A stretch of DNA of 64,000 nucleotides from Chrysoperla carnea (lineage: Eukaryota > Arthropoda > Insecta > Neuroptera > Chrysopidae). The notes beneath the pieces are model-generated. The model ran no database searches, was not told the DNA's origin, and saw only the letters and a program-made list of their open reading frames with translations. Shown here in pieces: positions 37,501-49,644 of this stretch. Where the stretch lies: positions 49,547,172-49,611,171 of the forward strand of contig NC_058339.1 of the NCBI RefSeq assembly GCF_905475395.1. The letters are read 5' to 3'. How positions within the stretch are numbered: the stretch's first letter is position 1; each line of letters starts with the position of its first letter. Both the position numbers and the translations under genes were made by a program.

Positions 37501-40500
37501 ATGTCGTTTCGAGATTTACGAAGTAAGTTATTAATAACAAAAAAATGAAATGAAAGTTTTTGGTAAAGAAACCTAATTTTATATTCTTGAAAGATTTCAC
37601 AGAACTACTACGAACATTAGGATGTCAAATACAAGTATCGTTAGAAAGTTTTCGTAATCCGAATTTCCCGTTAATGAGTGAATTGTTAGTATGGTTGTCC
37701 AAACGATTAGATCCAGATGCTGAAATACCAGAAGGTCCATACAATACAGAACAGGACCGTGTGTTGTTAATACGCACTGCAGCTCAGTTTTTGGTAAGCA
37801 ATGCAAATATTTTTTTTTTTTTAAATACCACATAATTTTCAAAAAAATATTTTTATTTTTATTATTAATCTATTATTTAAAAATGTAGATATGTGCACTA
37901 AATTGGTTTTTATTACTAATATTATTTTCAACGCGCAAGTACAAATAGTTTTTTAAAATATTGTAGGCAATGAAAGCGAATTTGAAATTAAATACACGAC
38001 GTCTTTATGGTGCCGATGGGCATGCAGTACGAGAATTGTTAAAAATAGCTACATTGTTATACGATGCATTAAATGCAACTGATCAAAATAACAAAGATGA
38101 AGAAAATTCGATTGAAAAACTCTATGATATTAACGATAAGGTAAATTTTTACCCTCATTTTGACTTTTTTCGTTTTATTTTACCTAGCGTTTCAAAGGGC
38201 ACATAACTCGGGGTTAAGAAAGACTTCCAATACTATAATTAATAAATATTTAAAATCTGTAACTAAAAAAAAATTATTTATTGTATGTAAATTTTCAAAA
38301 CTATAAGGTTTTGAGAGCTTGTTCCCGAAATTATTATAGATAGAACATCTGTGAAAAGCTTCAAGTAATTGCCATATTGATTTTAATTTCATACCAACAT
38401 CAATCCCTAAAATTTAGAGGTTTATAACTGAAATTGAGGACGGAATTTTTTTTTTACATACAAAATTATCAACCCCAAACAAATTTAGATAAAAATTTTG
38501 CTCCCTACGACCCCGAAAAACCATCTTTGGGAAAAATGTTGTCGGGAATTTTAATTCAAGTAACAAATAATTTGTAGAGTTTCTCAGACAAAAATCTCCT
38601 CGAATTGCAAGTTTCAACGACGTTTAAAAGCTTGTTAATTAAATTATGAGAGATTTAAAGTTTTTTGCTTTAAGGTTAATGAATTGAAAGTGACAAGGCA
38701 ATTAGCATCTGAAATTACGTCAAATGGAGCAATATTGCACGAACTGCTTGGCAAAGAAGTAGATTTACAGGTATGTTTAGGCTATTTTAAACAGTGAATC
38801 TCGGATTACGCAAAATAAATTAAAATTAATCATTTTCTATCTGTTTAAAGGCTCAACGACATATAAGTGTTGCAAGACAATTAGAAATTACAACCATTGA
38901 AGAGGGTATCGAAAGTGCTATGAATGCGTTAAAAAAAGAAGCAGAACGTATAAAAAAATTAACTGATAATATCTCAGCAACTGAATCCAGTTTAGATCAA
39001 AAAATTGAAAGAAAACGAAATGAATTAGAACGTAATCGAAATCGTTTACAAACCTTGCAAAAAGTACGACCAGCATTTTTGGATGAATATTCAGCACTTG
39101 AAAAAGAATTACAAAATTTATATAATGATTATGTGTCCAAATATCGAACAATGGTCTATTTAGAAAGTTTGGTGGCAGAACAAGAACGAGCTGAAGCAAT
39201 ACGTGCTGAAACGCAACAAGAAGCTGCACAAAAATTGGCAGAACAAATGCGATTGGAGGAGGATATAGAAGAATTAAATGAATTGGCAGAAGAAGATATG
39301 ATTCCTGTTTCACCAACTACCGTGACTGCAACATTAAATGCTCCAGAAGAAGAAAGGCTTAGAGTAAAAACTGGAGGTAAACATATTAAATTTTTATATT
39401 TTATTTGCTAAATGAAAAAACAATTTACAGATACCAGATTAAACATATAAAATGTTCGCTTAAGCAAGTACAAGACGGTACGGCAGTGGTAGACGGTTCT
39501 GTTGTTCAGTACTTACTTATTCAATCAAATATAAAACTTCAATCGAAATTCTTAAAAAAGCAAAATTAGAAATAATAACCCTTGCCTACTTATGGTTCAA
39601 AAGGCACTAAAATCCCTAGCATTTTCTGAGAAACATTTTAATGAAATATAACTCCTTCAAATCACCCTTAGAGGGTAAGATATAAGTAGTTTGTAATGAA
39701 AGATGCCGAAATTTTTCCGATTATAATTAAATTCCGTTAATAAATATAAATATAAATTAAATTCCGTAATTCCGTTAAATAATTCAGGTAGCTAACAAAT
39801 AGATTATGTTCGTAGCTAGACTATTACTTATACGGAGTTGGTATCCAGAAACGCCGTACATATATGCTGGTGCAGGGATGCGACACCAAAAGGTGTGAGG
39901 TTCAATTCTCCCCTGTACTCACTCTGTACCGCGCAATACTGACGCCATGGTGATTAAACTTATTTTCACTTATATAGCATCTTTTTCGTCATGATTCTTG
40001 GTGGGTCATTTCACATGAAAAATTTCTCCTTGAATGAATTTACAATTTCTCGTGAATGGAAGATAATAGTACCTAATCTTGGTTTTCCGCCAAACTTTGC
40101 GTAGATAATATCATTAATATATGCTGAAAAGACTGCTCATCACGCGTTTTTCTGTAAAACTAATATTTACATAAATATTTGCAGAAATATTTGCGATAAT
40201 TGATTCTATGAATTTGGATTGTTAACAAAAATAATTCGGCAAATGTTTGGTATTGATACAGTACCCCTTGTACAGAAAGCGAGTGTTCATCTGGGAAGTT
40301 GAAGATGTAGACCGTTCGCGGTTTATTATCCGAGCCTTCCAAACATGGTCTTCCCTATTGTGGACACTCCTAGATTTTCCTTTCATAAAATTATTAGAAG
40401 TCTCAGTATTGTAATCAACCAACGATATAAATATGATGTAGTTTTGCAATTTATTGGGAATTTATACGGCTTATCGAAATTGCATGACATAAGCTATTGT

Positions 40501-41942
40501 AAATTTTATCAAAAATTTATATTTATATTTACAATAGAAAATTAAAAATATACCTATTCTTATCATTATCATATTTAACTAGCACTTATATAAAAATATA
40601 TTTTAGACTAGTGCCAAGCCTAGTATTTGATTGTTATTTCATATCTGTTGGAAATGTGCCCAGTTGTTGTTAAGATCGAGGCCAAAAACGTTTTTCTCTA
40701 CGAAAACTTGTATCCTCCCCCAAAACCAATGTTTTTTTTTTTTTCGAAGTTGGTTTACTTTTGACTCAAAACTGACCAAAGTTATTATTGCACTTTTTTA
40801 TCATCAAAAAATAGGAAAAGAAAACTATTTTTGTATTTCAATCGTATATTTTGTACGTCAGGGTACATCAATGTACATAAGCGTATATTCATGGTTGTCT
40901 ACATTTATCTCAGCAGACCTAGTTTAGTAGGCCAACACTGATGTACGCTCATGTACGTAGATTTAGTATAGTACATCTGTTAATATAAATGTAGACCAAC
41001 ACTGATATACGCTTATATGCATACATTGATGTACTCTGATATGCACAGATGACCTGCTGTACATCAGTTGTGATGCAAGTAGATTAACATAGACGAACAA
41101 GTATACTTCTAACAAGATATAACTAGATCTATAATGATCTCACTTTTCCCATTTTGATCAAAAGAAATCATCGGAGATATCCTGATGTATAATCCAGAAT
41201 TCAATTTTTTTTTCAAATTCTTGTAAGTATAAAAAAATTAACTGTGCAGGTTATATGATGATACTGTATCGGTGCGATAGGGAAGTGGATGTGCGCCAGC
41301 GCGGTTTTTTTGTAATACAATATAGACCTATGTGTTGTTTTACAAAAGAAAGTTGCAGCAATTTAAATACAGATTATATATGATGTGAATATTCAAAAAA
41401 ATTTTGGTTTTCTGTCAAGCGATTTTTGGTCAAAGCACCTCTATACAGGTAAATTAACAATGACAGAAAAAAATCTCCTCGGCTTGCATCACTATGTATC
41501 CCTGTCTTCGGCCTCTGACCTAATACCACCTTAACAACAGCTTCTTCTGATTGCACTCGGCCCTAGACCTAAGTGTAACGTCTAGTATAAATAAAATTGT
41601 TTGTTTACAGTTAGACCTCGGCCGGGTACACGAACTACAAGCCGATTATATGGGGCAATGCATGCTGATTCTGGTAATTCAGATTCTAGTTTAACAAGTA
41701 CCGATTCAGATTCAGAAGACATCCTATTGAATGATGATGACTTGGATAATTTAGGATACAATCCAAATACCAGAAAAGACGTAATGGATGTAATGTCGGT
41801 AGTAGACAATGAATTAAATATTATTGATCGTGATGAAGATGCAAGTGCAGCGACTCAAATACCACCAAGGCGACGACCATCAGCACGAATTGGAAGTAGT
41901 CATCCAAAGCGAGAAATGAATGACGATGACGATGATTTTTAA
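37501..41942 (+). CDS. CLUAP1: Clusterin-associated protein 1 / intraflagellar transport protein 38, 6 exons
   Basis: Predicted exons are 37501-37522, 37594-37793, 37967-38140, 38675-38770, 38851-39376 and 41611-41942. Phases join without a break to give 449 aa; the human protein is 413 aa. The tiny first exon encodes MSFRDLR and joins [10 protein letters not shown], matching the conserved CLUAP1 start. Later family blocks are [30 protein letters not shown] and [15 protein letters not shown]. Residues about 1-165 form the N-terminal calponin-homology-like domain and about 170-310 a long charged coiled coil. The tail is acidic, Ser-rich and disordered, ending NDDDDDF much as vertebrate CLUAP1 ends. 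It is a core peripheral subunit of IFT-B, needed to build cilia, which in insects means chordotonal and olfactory neurons and sometimes sperm. Intron 5 (2234 bp) is long and repeat-bearing; the others are 71-534 bp. An X-box lies upstream. No clear poly(A) signal was seen before the downstream foldback element. Confidence 0.96.
39838..39960 (+). repeat. Possible tRNA-like fragment in CLUAP1 intron 5
   Basis: The stretch aggtgtgaggttcaattctc resembles a polymerase III B box (GGTTCAATTC) after a small stem (gacacc / ggtgtg). No good A box or closed cloverleaf is visible. At best it is a SINE fragment. Confidence 0.2.
40855..41075. repeat. Degenerate short repeats in CLUAP1 intron 5
   Basis: Variants of ctgatgtacgctcatgtac recur about every 20-60 bp (for example tgatgtacgctcatgtac, tgatatacgcttatatgc, tgatgtactctgatatgc). 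This looks like a decayed minisatellite inside the 2.2-kb intron. Confidence 0.5.
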
Positions 41943-42055
41943 ATAATTTCAAAAAATCAGTCCCGATTGAAACTAGTGTTGTAACTGCGCGGTAGAGTCG
42001 AGTATCAAAAGGATTTTAAGTTTAACTCGACCATCTTAGTCAAAAAAGCGATCAA

Positions 42056-42769
42056 CCTCGGAATCTAATGGGATAAGCTGAATTTTTGTACAAACGTTTA
42101 TTTTGATAGTAAAAATGCTGTCTCAAAAGTCACATATGGTTACGTGTACGCGTCCTTAGATATTTAAGGTCAAAAGTCGCGAAAACCTTTGCCTTCAATC
42201 GTGTTAACGTTTATTATAAAAGTTGTAAAAGATAAAACTCTTGACAAATTTTGTGTGAAATCATTTTTTATACTTTTGATCGTTTTTGAAATAGAGGGCG
42301 CAGAAGATGGAGCGCTTATCTATACGTACCTTAGTACAGGGTCAATATTTATAAATATAAGATATTAAATTATTATTTAAGTGGTTTTTAATGGATAATT
42401 AATTAATTACTCATTAAATACTACTTAAATAATTATTTAATACCATTAATTTATAAATATTGACGCTGCACTAAGGTATGTATAGCTGAGCGCTCCATGT
42501 TCTGCGCTCTATATTTCAAAAACAGTTCGACGTATAAAAAAAGGTTTCAAACAAAATTTGTAGAGAGTTTTAACTTTTATGATAAAAGTAAGTACGATTG
42601 AAGGCAAAGAAAACGAGATATTATCAACTACAAAAATTTTTTGTGATCTTTGACCTTGAATATCTAAGGACGCGAATACGTGCCCATATATGTGACTTTC
42701 GAGACAACGTTTGTACTATCAAAATAAATTTTTGTACAAAAATTCAGCTTTTTCAGTTAGATTCCGAGG
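42056..42769. mobile_element. Foldback element of 714 bp with arms of about 330 bp
   Basis: The left arm opens cctcggaatcta and the right arm closes tagattccgagg. Matching blocks run inward nearly to the centre: aagctgaatttttgtaca, the ctaaggacgcg region, cgattgaaggcaaag, and the gagcgctcc region near 42320/42490. The middle is AT-rich around 42400. No coding capacity. It begins 114 bp after the CLUAP1 stop and may overlap its 3' UTR. Probably a MITE or foldback transposon. Confidence 0.85.
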
Positions 42770-42999
42770 TGAAACCCTAGGATGATTAGAATATTGAAAT
42801 GTAGTGACGAAATTCAAAAAAATTACGAATCCTAGGAGCCCAAAATTTCTTACTACTGTTAAAATTTCTTTTTACTGTCATTCTGCCTCTATATAAGAAC
42901 GCTGACCAATTAATGAAAAAAAAACAATTTTTTAATTATCATATGAAATAAGGCATTAATAAAACCCATTTGAAAATGTTCAATATAATGTAATCAATA

Positions 43000-45900
43000 T
43001 AATTCATATTCATAAATATATTGTGCCTTTCTTTATTGTGCGTTAAGTTTTTTTTACGTTCACCAGTATTTCCCATATATGAAATTTTAATATTTAACAA
43101 TACCACTTGAGGTTCCTCATTCGAAAAGCTGATATAGATCCGGCAAAATCCGAGCATGAAAATTTTTTACAGGATTCCACTGAAAACATGCTCTTGAACA
43201 TAAAAGTGCCGGTGAATAACCTGGTAGAATATTATTTAAACTATTTTTTTTTTAAACAAACAGGTAATACTGACCGAATTGCTTCGAAATTGGATTCAAA
43301 ATTAAAAAAAACATTTTTCATCTAGTTTTCGAGTAAAAAATTCGTAAAATTTGAAAAAACCCGATTTTTACGATTTTAAGGGAAAACGCTACCCACTGGC
43401 GCGATCCGAGAGTAGATAAAATTGTGCATTCATGTAGAGAGCGGCTATTTTTCTTCTACATTTTTTCTTTGTGTTCTGTGGACTTGGCATGTATTTTGCG
43501 TGTAATTTTTTACTTGAAATTCCATTCATTTAGTTAAAATTTCATTTTTGTTTATGAACAAAACACTTATTTTCCTGGTCAGAAATTTCAAGGTTATTAT
43601 AAAAGTATTAAAATTTTTTACATAAATGATTTACCTAAACAATGAAGATTATTTCACTAAATATCTAAGCATATAATTGTTTATAACGGATTAAAGGATT
43701 GATAGTATTGACAAAATTATTTGTAATTTTTATAATAATTTATATAAAAAATGTATAATGTATATAAAGAAAACAATTACAATTTAAATTCCTTCTTAAA
43801 AATTCCTATTAAATTATAATATTTAATTAATCTTTTGGATCCTACTTTGAAGCAGTAATCCAATTAATTATCACTAATAATTTAGTCATTAAATAATTTA
43901 AAAAAATTTCAAATAATGAGTTGTTATGCTAAAATAACTGTTTATAATTTAAAAGAAAGAAAAACTCATCATGCCGCCGCTGTGTAACGTACTTTTTGTT
44001 ATTGAATCTTATTATATCACTTATATTCCATTATATTACGGCAGGGCAGAATTCAATGATAGACTACATATTTAGCAATTTTGCTTTACATTTTGGCTAC
44101 CTGTACTTTTTCTTTTTATTTTGGTTACCTGCCATAGGTGCTTTCTCTCTAAGAGAAACCAGCCTAGTAGTACCATTGATAAATTTGTTAAATGTAAGTT
44201 AGGTATTATAAATCGAACCAGTAACCAGTAAGTAAACTGTGTACTTAAAAACGTAATTCGCTTTTCAAGTATCGTCCATGCAATGTAACCAGGATATAGA
44301 TTGTAAATAATCACATGCCTCTGTAAGTAAGCTTTAATTTTTAGAGTTCAAAAAAGTATCTGCGGAAAATTTATTATTATCAGCTCTTCTTCTAAATGAT
44401 TATTCAAAATGGAATATTATAATCATAATTGCCTATATTATTGATAAATTCATTTTAAAATTGATTTCCTATAACTTCCATTGTGCAATTTAAATCGATA
44501 ATGATAATACAGGTTTTAGAAATTTCAAATTTTCCACTTTCCTCGAAGAAAGTGATCTCCATTTCTATTTACATGTATAAAGTTGGTAGGCCATAGAAGA
44601 TAGTAGGATCGTTTATTTATGGCGGATATCCACCAATGACGTAGTCCCCTGTCGCATCATATAGGTTTTCCACATAATGTCGGCATAGTATCGACAGCTC
44701 TAGTTAATTCTACTATTTTATCTATATTAATATCTAGATTAGAATAATCGACTTAGCTAGCGAATCTTTCATTGTCGCATGCAGACTTTTTATACATTTG
44801 TTTGTCTCTAAAAATAGAGTAGCGTACACTGGCTTTAACGAAGATTCATGCCACTGAAAAAACTTGTAAAGTATTAGTTAATCAATTGAGAAATTCCTGA
44901 AAAAACTTTTAGAAATATATTCATATAGCTTTAGTAATAATAAAAGTTATTAGCATTGAGATTTAGTTCTATTATTTATCTTTCTGTAATAATAATAAAA
45001 AAAATATTGCAAAACGTAATATTATCAAATTATCGATTATTTACCCTAGAAACTAATCAAAATAACAAAAATTGATATAATTGTAGGTACAGATAAGATG
45101 CTTATTGGAAAAAAAATTTCATTAACACAATTCATTTTCGCAACCAATAATGTTTTTACAAACATTTTACCCTTTTGTTTTCACCTTTTTCAATTGAGCT
45201 GTAGTTTTTGAACTTTTAGTTTATTTCAAACTTTTTACTTTTTTGTAGGCCTGTCGCTGTCAGGTGTTAGTTTTATAATGTTATTATGAAATATTTACTA
45301 CACAGAAGTAATTTGACACAAAAGTAATTTATTTTATAAGAATTTATCCCTGCTTACCACCTTATTAATGAGTACTACCTTTATTCTGGCCTATGGCAAT
45401 ACCACGTGGTCTACCCAACACCAAATAGTATTCCTAAAGACTGAAATGAATTCCTTATATATCAACAACAAGCGTTACCTTAGGAGAATTCTCATCTTGG
45501 AATTTTCAGCGAATATCATCGATATACATAGTTATATACGGTGCTAAAATCAGAAATAACCGCTTAGTATGGTAGAATAAAGTGCGAGCTAAATAATAGG
45601 AGAGAGTGCTGTACTCGTGGTTTCACATGAATGTCGTAAGTTTAAAAAAGTCAACAAATTTTCGCCGAAAATTTCTATCGTGTGTTCATAAAAGGAATAA
45701 TAAGTGATATTGGGTTTAACTGTTTACAATAGAATATAAATCTTTTTAAGATACGCCCTTTGATCAGAACAGGACAGAATTATTTCTGAGTACTTTAAAA
45801 ATTATCGGGCATCACGTTCGCAGCAAACATCAACGTCAATAAGTCGCGGCTGAGACTAAATTTAGAGAAATTTCGAAGAACTGAAATTAAATTAGAAAAT

Positions 45901-46734
45901 TTTGATAATTTCCAAATTATCTTTTTTAATCAATTATACGGAAATACTCATATTTTTAAGTAAGATTACAATTCATAAATATATACTAAGTAAATAAATA
46001 TAGGTGTTCTATTAATCAATATTTTGAAGATGAATAACTTTGTTTTTAATGACGTAGAAATTGTTTTGAATCATATTACCTAATATTTCGTTTCTAATAA
46101 ACAAATAATTTGTGTTATCTTCATGATCTAATGTTAAACTTTGTAAAGTATCTGTTATTTATTTTGATAAACTGCGTGTTTGAATTTTTAATATTTTCAA
46201 TCCAATAACCAAGATGGTATAGTGGGAAAAGTGTTTCCAACGCTTCCCTCATAATAGACTTATCTCTCTAAAACCTTTTAAAATTGAGGTAAAAATTTAT
46301 AAAAAACAATAATTGGGCTTGTAATCTAATCGGAAACAAATCATAAATTTTTGGGGTGAGGGAGGTGGTAATTTTTTGTCTAAAAATATCCTAAATTCCA
46401 GAGTAATTTGACATAAACACATATCTCCACCCTATGTACGCTCATGACCAGGAAACAGATTATAATGTATTATAAGGGTATATAAAGGCTTTATATGCGA
46501 ACCAATACATCGCCAACTCTCAAAAACTGTGTAGGGCCATCCCTTACAGAAATGACCTAGAAAGATTTCTTGGGATAATTAATGAATAAGTCTAATTAAT
46601 AAAAAATATTATACCGTAGAGATATTATCAAGCATCAAAAAGGTTACATTGGTTGAGAATTGGGTTTTTAGAATACAATTGTGAAAAAAGTGAAATTTTC
46701 AAAATTTAAAAACCTACTTTATTTATTTCCTCAT
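43000..46734. other. Spacer without a recognisable gene
   Basis: AT-rich. Short open frames (for example around 44000-44300) are hydrophobic but lack family features, starts or splice context. Confidence 0.45.
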
Positions 46735-46960
46735 AACGCGTTCACCAAAATGAACCGATTTTGAATAGTATCACCTCCGTTTTAGTTGTTTCGGATATGG
46801 AAACAGAAAATCTCACTTTAAATCTAGCTAAAACACTCTCCATCAAAATAACCGTTCATACAAAACAAAAAAAAAATCCGTTTAGGAGCTACGATGCCAC
46901 AGACAGACACACTAACACAGCGGTTAAAATCATGACTCCTCCTTTTTTGGTTGGGCGGGT
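46735..46960 (-). repeat. Dispersed repeat family D, minus-strand copy
   Basis: Reverse-complement match to 31294-31450 through the agctacgatgcc block; it also has aaaatgaaccgattttgaat. The open frame across it is not a real gene. Confidence 0.65.
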
Positions 46961-48036
46961 AAAAATGCATTTTTGTTACATTAATATTGTTCTGTTTTAT
47001 GTGTTCTTAATAATACTTAATATCGAGTATACGATATTATCTACTTGGCCCTTTGAGTTGACTTTTAGAGGTGACTTTTGACAAATCTATCCAGCTTTGA
47101 AATTGTGACAAATCTAACTAGCGTTTAGAAAAAAACATTTCGAGCAAAAAAATCTTCTTGCACATAATTCAAGTTCAGAATTACTTTAAGTATAAAAGTA
47201 AGTATATTCCTAGCCTCAACTTTACCTATAAAACATCATCTTTATACGGTTTTAGAAATGAAAAAAAATTAATAAAACATAATATCCTTAATCCTGACTA
47301 ATCGATTTTGGTCATTACGAGTTAAATAAACACACGATTCATGGGCGGAACACACTATGTAAATATCAACCCGCTAATATATTTGTTTTTGAGTTACCCT
47401 GTCTGTAGACGAATAAGCCAACATACAGAAATGGGTTAATAATTTTATGAATACTTAAATCAAAGTTTTGTTTTACCATCTATAGTTCTAAACATTGGGT
47501 ATTCAAAATGGTCTCAAACTGGAATTAGGGTCATTATAAATTTTAACATAACTCATCATTGTATCGAATTTTGAGCTTTGTAATATTATAAAAGAGCTAT
47601 TTATATAATTAGTTGCAAAATGAACGATTTTTTTTGCACTATGTGTAAAGTTTAGTTTCCAACACATCGAGTGCAAAATCCCGTTGTTTTGCATCGTGTT
47701 TATATAGGTACGCAAGATTTTTCGTAACCGAATTACAAAAAAGTGATTTTTTATAAAAATTTGTTAACGCTTTAAAAAAACATTTAAGTTTGAGTTAGGG
47801 CCTTTTAAATTGTGACAGCAGAATAAAGGAATGTGTTATCGTGACTAAAATATTAGGTGTGTTTTTGTTTTCACAACCAATGAAATAAATAAATAGAAAT
47901 AATTGTTTTTCCAAATAAAATTAAATTTTAAGGACTTCCAAAACATATATCTAAGTATGACTAATTCTTATCATTTTTTATGTAAAATTTTAGCCAATAA
48001 TTAATTAAAAAATATCTCCCCCCTAATCATATGTAG
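46961..48036. other. Spacer upstream of carboxypeptidase copy 1
   Basis: No gene seen. The promoter motifs of copy 1 start at 48037. Confidence 0.45.
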
Positions 48037-48055
48037 CTTATCTTATCATTAAGTT
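48037..48055. promoter_or_regulatory. Double GATA motif of carboxypeptidase copy 1
   Basis: Two adjacent TTATC (GATAA on the other strand) at 48038-48047 sit inside cttatcttatcattaagtt. The same 19-mer with one difference is at 55148-55166 upstream of copy 2. GATA factors drive many insect midgut and fat-body genes. That link is inference. Confidence 0.6.
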
Positions 48056-48070
48056 TAGCTTTTCTTAAAG

Positions 48071-48104
48071 TATAAAAAGAAAAACATATCAATCAACAAT
48101 TAGT
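48071..48104 (+). promoter_or_regulatory. TATA box and start-like motif of carboxypeptidase copy 1
   Basis: A TATA box (tataaaaag) starts at 48071 and acaattagt begins 25 bp later at 48096. Copy 2 has the same two motifs at exactly the same spacing. Transcription probably starts near 48100, giving a 5' leader of about 40 bases. Confidence 0.7.
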
Positions 48105-48140
48105 ATTACCTTAATCAAATTTAATTTTTATTTTTTCAAA

Positions 48141-49544
48141 ATGAGATTGTTACTAGTATTGACTATTCTAACAGTTTATTGTGAGCTCAGCGTTGGACTA
48201 GCACTTCCTTCAATTCCTTGGTCAAGATACGGTGAGCCATTATATTTAACACCATTAATAAATGAAAATATTACAGAAGCAAAAGAATTAGCTGAAGTCA
48301 ATTTAAAAGCATCGCATGCAAAGAAAGTTGAAAGCTATGCAGGATTATTTACAGTTAATAAAAAATACAATTCCACATTATTTCATTGGTATTTTGTGGC
48401 CGAAGAGAAGCCAAGAACTGCTCCAGTATTATTATGGTTAAATGGTGGTCCTGGAACATCATCGCTTTTAGGATTATTCGAAGAACATGGACCATTCATA
48501 GTTAACGAGGATATTGAATTAGAGTCAAGGGAATATTATTGGACAAAAAATCACCATGTGATTTATATAGATAGTCCAGTTGGTACTGGTTTCAGTTACA
48601 CTGATTGTGAAGAAGGATATTCAAAAAATACCGATGATGTTTCTAAAAATTTACACGAAGCATTAGAGCAATTTTTTAAATTGTGGCCAAATTTGAAAAA
48701 GAATGACTTTTATTTAACTGGTGAATCGTATGGTGGAAAATATTTACCAAATTTAGCTCACTTAATTATTAAAAAACGTAAATTTAAAAATTTTAAGGGA
48801 GTAGCAATTGGTAACGGATTCACCGATCCAGTGATGCAAGTAAAAGGAGCTGGTGAATATTTATATCAACAAGGGTTTGTGGATGCTGCAACCAGAGATT
48901 TGTTTAATGAAAAGGAACAAAAATGTTCAGAAATCGTTGAAATAATTAATCAAAATCAACTTCACTTATTGAAAAAAGGTGAAAACCCCCTACAACCATG
49001 TCGGGATATAATGGACCCATTTTCAAATAACACTTTGTTCGCAAACGCTACTGGTTATGGTTATGTTTATAATATCTTACAATCTCGACCACCAGTTGCA
49101 GAAGATTCTCGACTAGAAGCATACCTTGATAAAGCTTCTGTTCGTAAATCTATTCATGTTGGAAATTTACCAAGACATTTTGAACAATTGAATGTTCAAC
49201 AACATTTAGGAGTAAGTATTTTGGAATCAGAGAAAAAACATGTGGAAGAATTATTGGCAAAGAATTACAAAGTATTAATTTACAATGGACAATTGGACAT
49301 TATTTTCCCGTATGTTATAACTGTTAATTATTTGAAAACATTGGACTTTGAATATATGGATGAATATAATAAAGCACCGCGTTTAATTTGGAAAGTGGAT
49401 GACGATGTGGCGGGATATATTAAAAGTGCTGGACCTTTAACAGAGGTGATGGTTATTGGTGCTGGACATATGGTTCCAACGGAACAACCAAAACGTGCAT
49501 GGGATTTAATTACTAAATTTACGAGAGATAAATTACCAAAATAA
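48141..49544 (+). CDS. Serine carboxypeptidase (CPVL/vitellogenic carboxypeptidase-like), copy 1, intronless
   Basis: A 467-aa peptidase family S10 protein in one uninterrupted frame. It opens with a signal peptide (residues 1 to about 20, ending LSVGLA), followed by IPWSRYGEPLYLTPLI, typical of the CPVL branch. The oxyanion-hole motif NGGPGTSS is at 101-108. The catalytic triad is Ser196 (GESYGGKY), Asp386 (NGQLDIIFPY) and His443 (GAGHMVP), so the enzyme looks active. Glu195 before the serine is the usual S10 partner for the substrate carboxylate. Cys262 and Cys287 probably form a disulphide; Cys156 has no partner and is absent from copy 2. Several N-glycosylation sites (NIT, NST, NNT, NAT) fit a secreted or lysosomal protein. 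Its role is release of C-terminal amino acids in acidic compartments, gut or venom. Length is normal for the family. A poly(A) signal AATAAA is at 49636. Copy 2 lies 5.7 kb downstream in the same orientation. Confidence 0.96.
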   Translation: MRLLLVLTILTVYCELSVGLALPSIPWSRYGEPLYLTPLINENITEAKELAEVNLKASHAKKVESYAGLFTVNKKYNSTLFHWYFVAEEKPRTAPVLLWLNGGPGTSSLLGLFEEHGPFIVNEDIELESREYYWTKNHHVIYIDSPVGTGFSYTDCEEGYSKNTDDVSKNLHEALEQFFKLWPNLKKNDFYLTGESYGGKYLPNLAHLIIKKRKFKNFKGVAIGNGFTDPVMQVKGAGEYLYQQGFVDAATRDLFNEKEQKCSEIVEIINQNQLHLLKKGENPLQPCRDIMDPFSNNTLFANATGYGYVYNILQSRPPVAEDSRLEAYLDKASVRKSIHVGNLPRHFEQLNVQQHLGVSILESEKKHVEELLAKNYKVLIYNGQLDIIFPYVITVNYLKTLDFEYMDEYNKAPRLIWKVDDDVAGYIKSAGPLTEVMVIGAGHMVPTEQPKRAWDLITKFTRDKLPK

Positions 49545-49635
49545 ATAAAATATGCATGTAATTTAATTGTAAAATCGAATCTCACAAAGTATGAGATAAA
49601 TTTATTTTTAATTATTTAGAATTTATTTTATTTAG

Positions 49636-49641
49636 AATAAA
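49636..49641 (+). terminator. Poly(A) signal of carboxypeptidase copy 1
   Basis: AATAAA lies 92 bp after the stop. Another AATAAA overlaps the stop codon at 49544 and is less likely to be used. Confidence 0.55.
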
Positions 49642-49644
49642 GGT

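Noticed and set aside
38918-39316. 132-codon minus-strand open frame
   Set aside because: Antisense shadow of the CLUAP1 coiled-coil exon; Glu/Lys codons read backwards give a hydrophobic frame.
44072-44314. Hydrophobic minus-strand frame and its plus-strand partner at 43996-44202
   Set aside because: AT-rich chance frames on both strands; no family motif, splice or promoter context.
46761-47081. 106-codon plus-strand open frame
   Set aside because: Crosses repeat family D with no protein-like features; the complementary copy at 31.3 kb does not keep it.
48141-48200. Bacterial or horizontally acquired origin for the intronless carboxypeptidases
   Set aside because: Animal-type signal peptide, CPVL-type motifs, TATA and poly(A) signals, and the same codon bias as the neighbouring genes; intron loss explains the structure.
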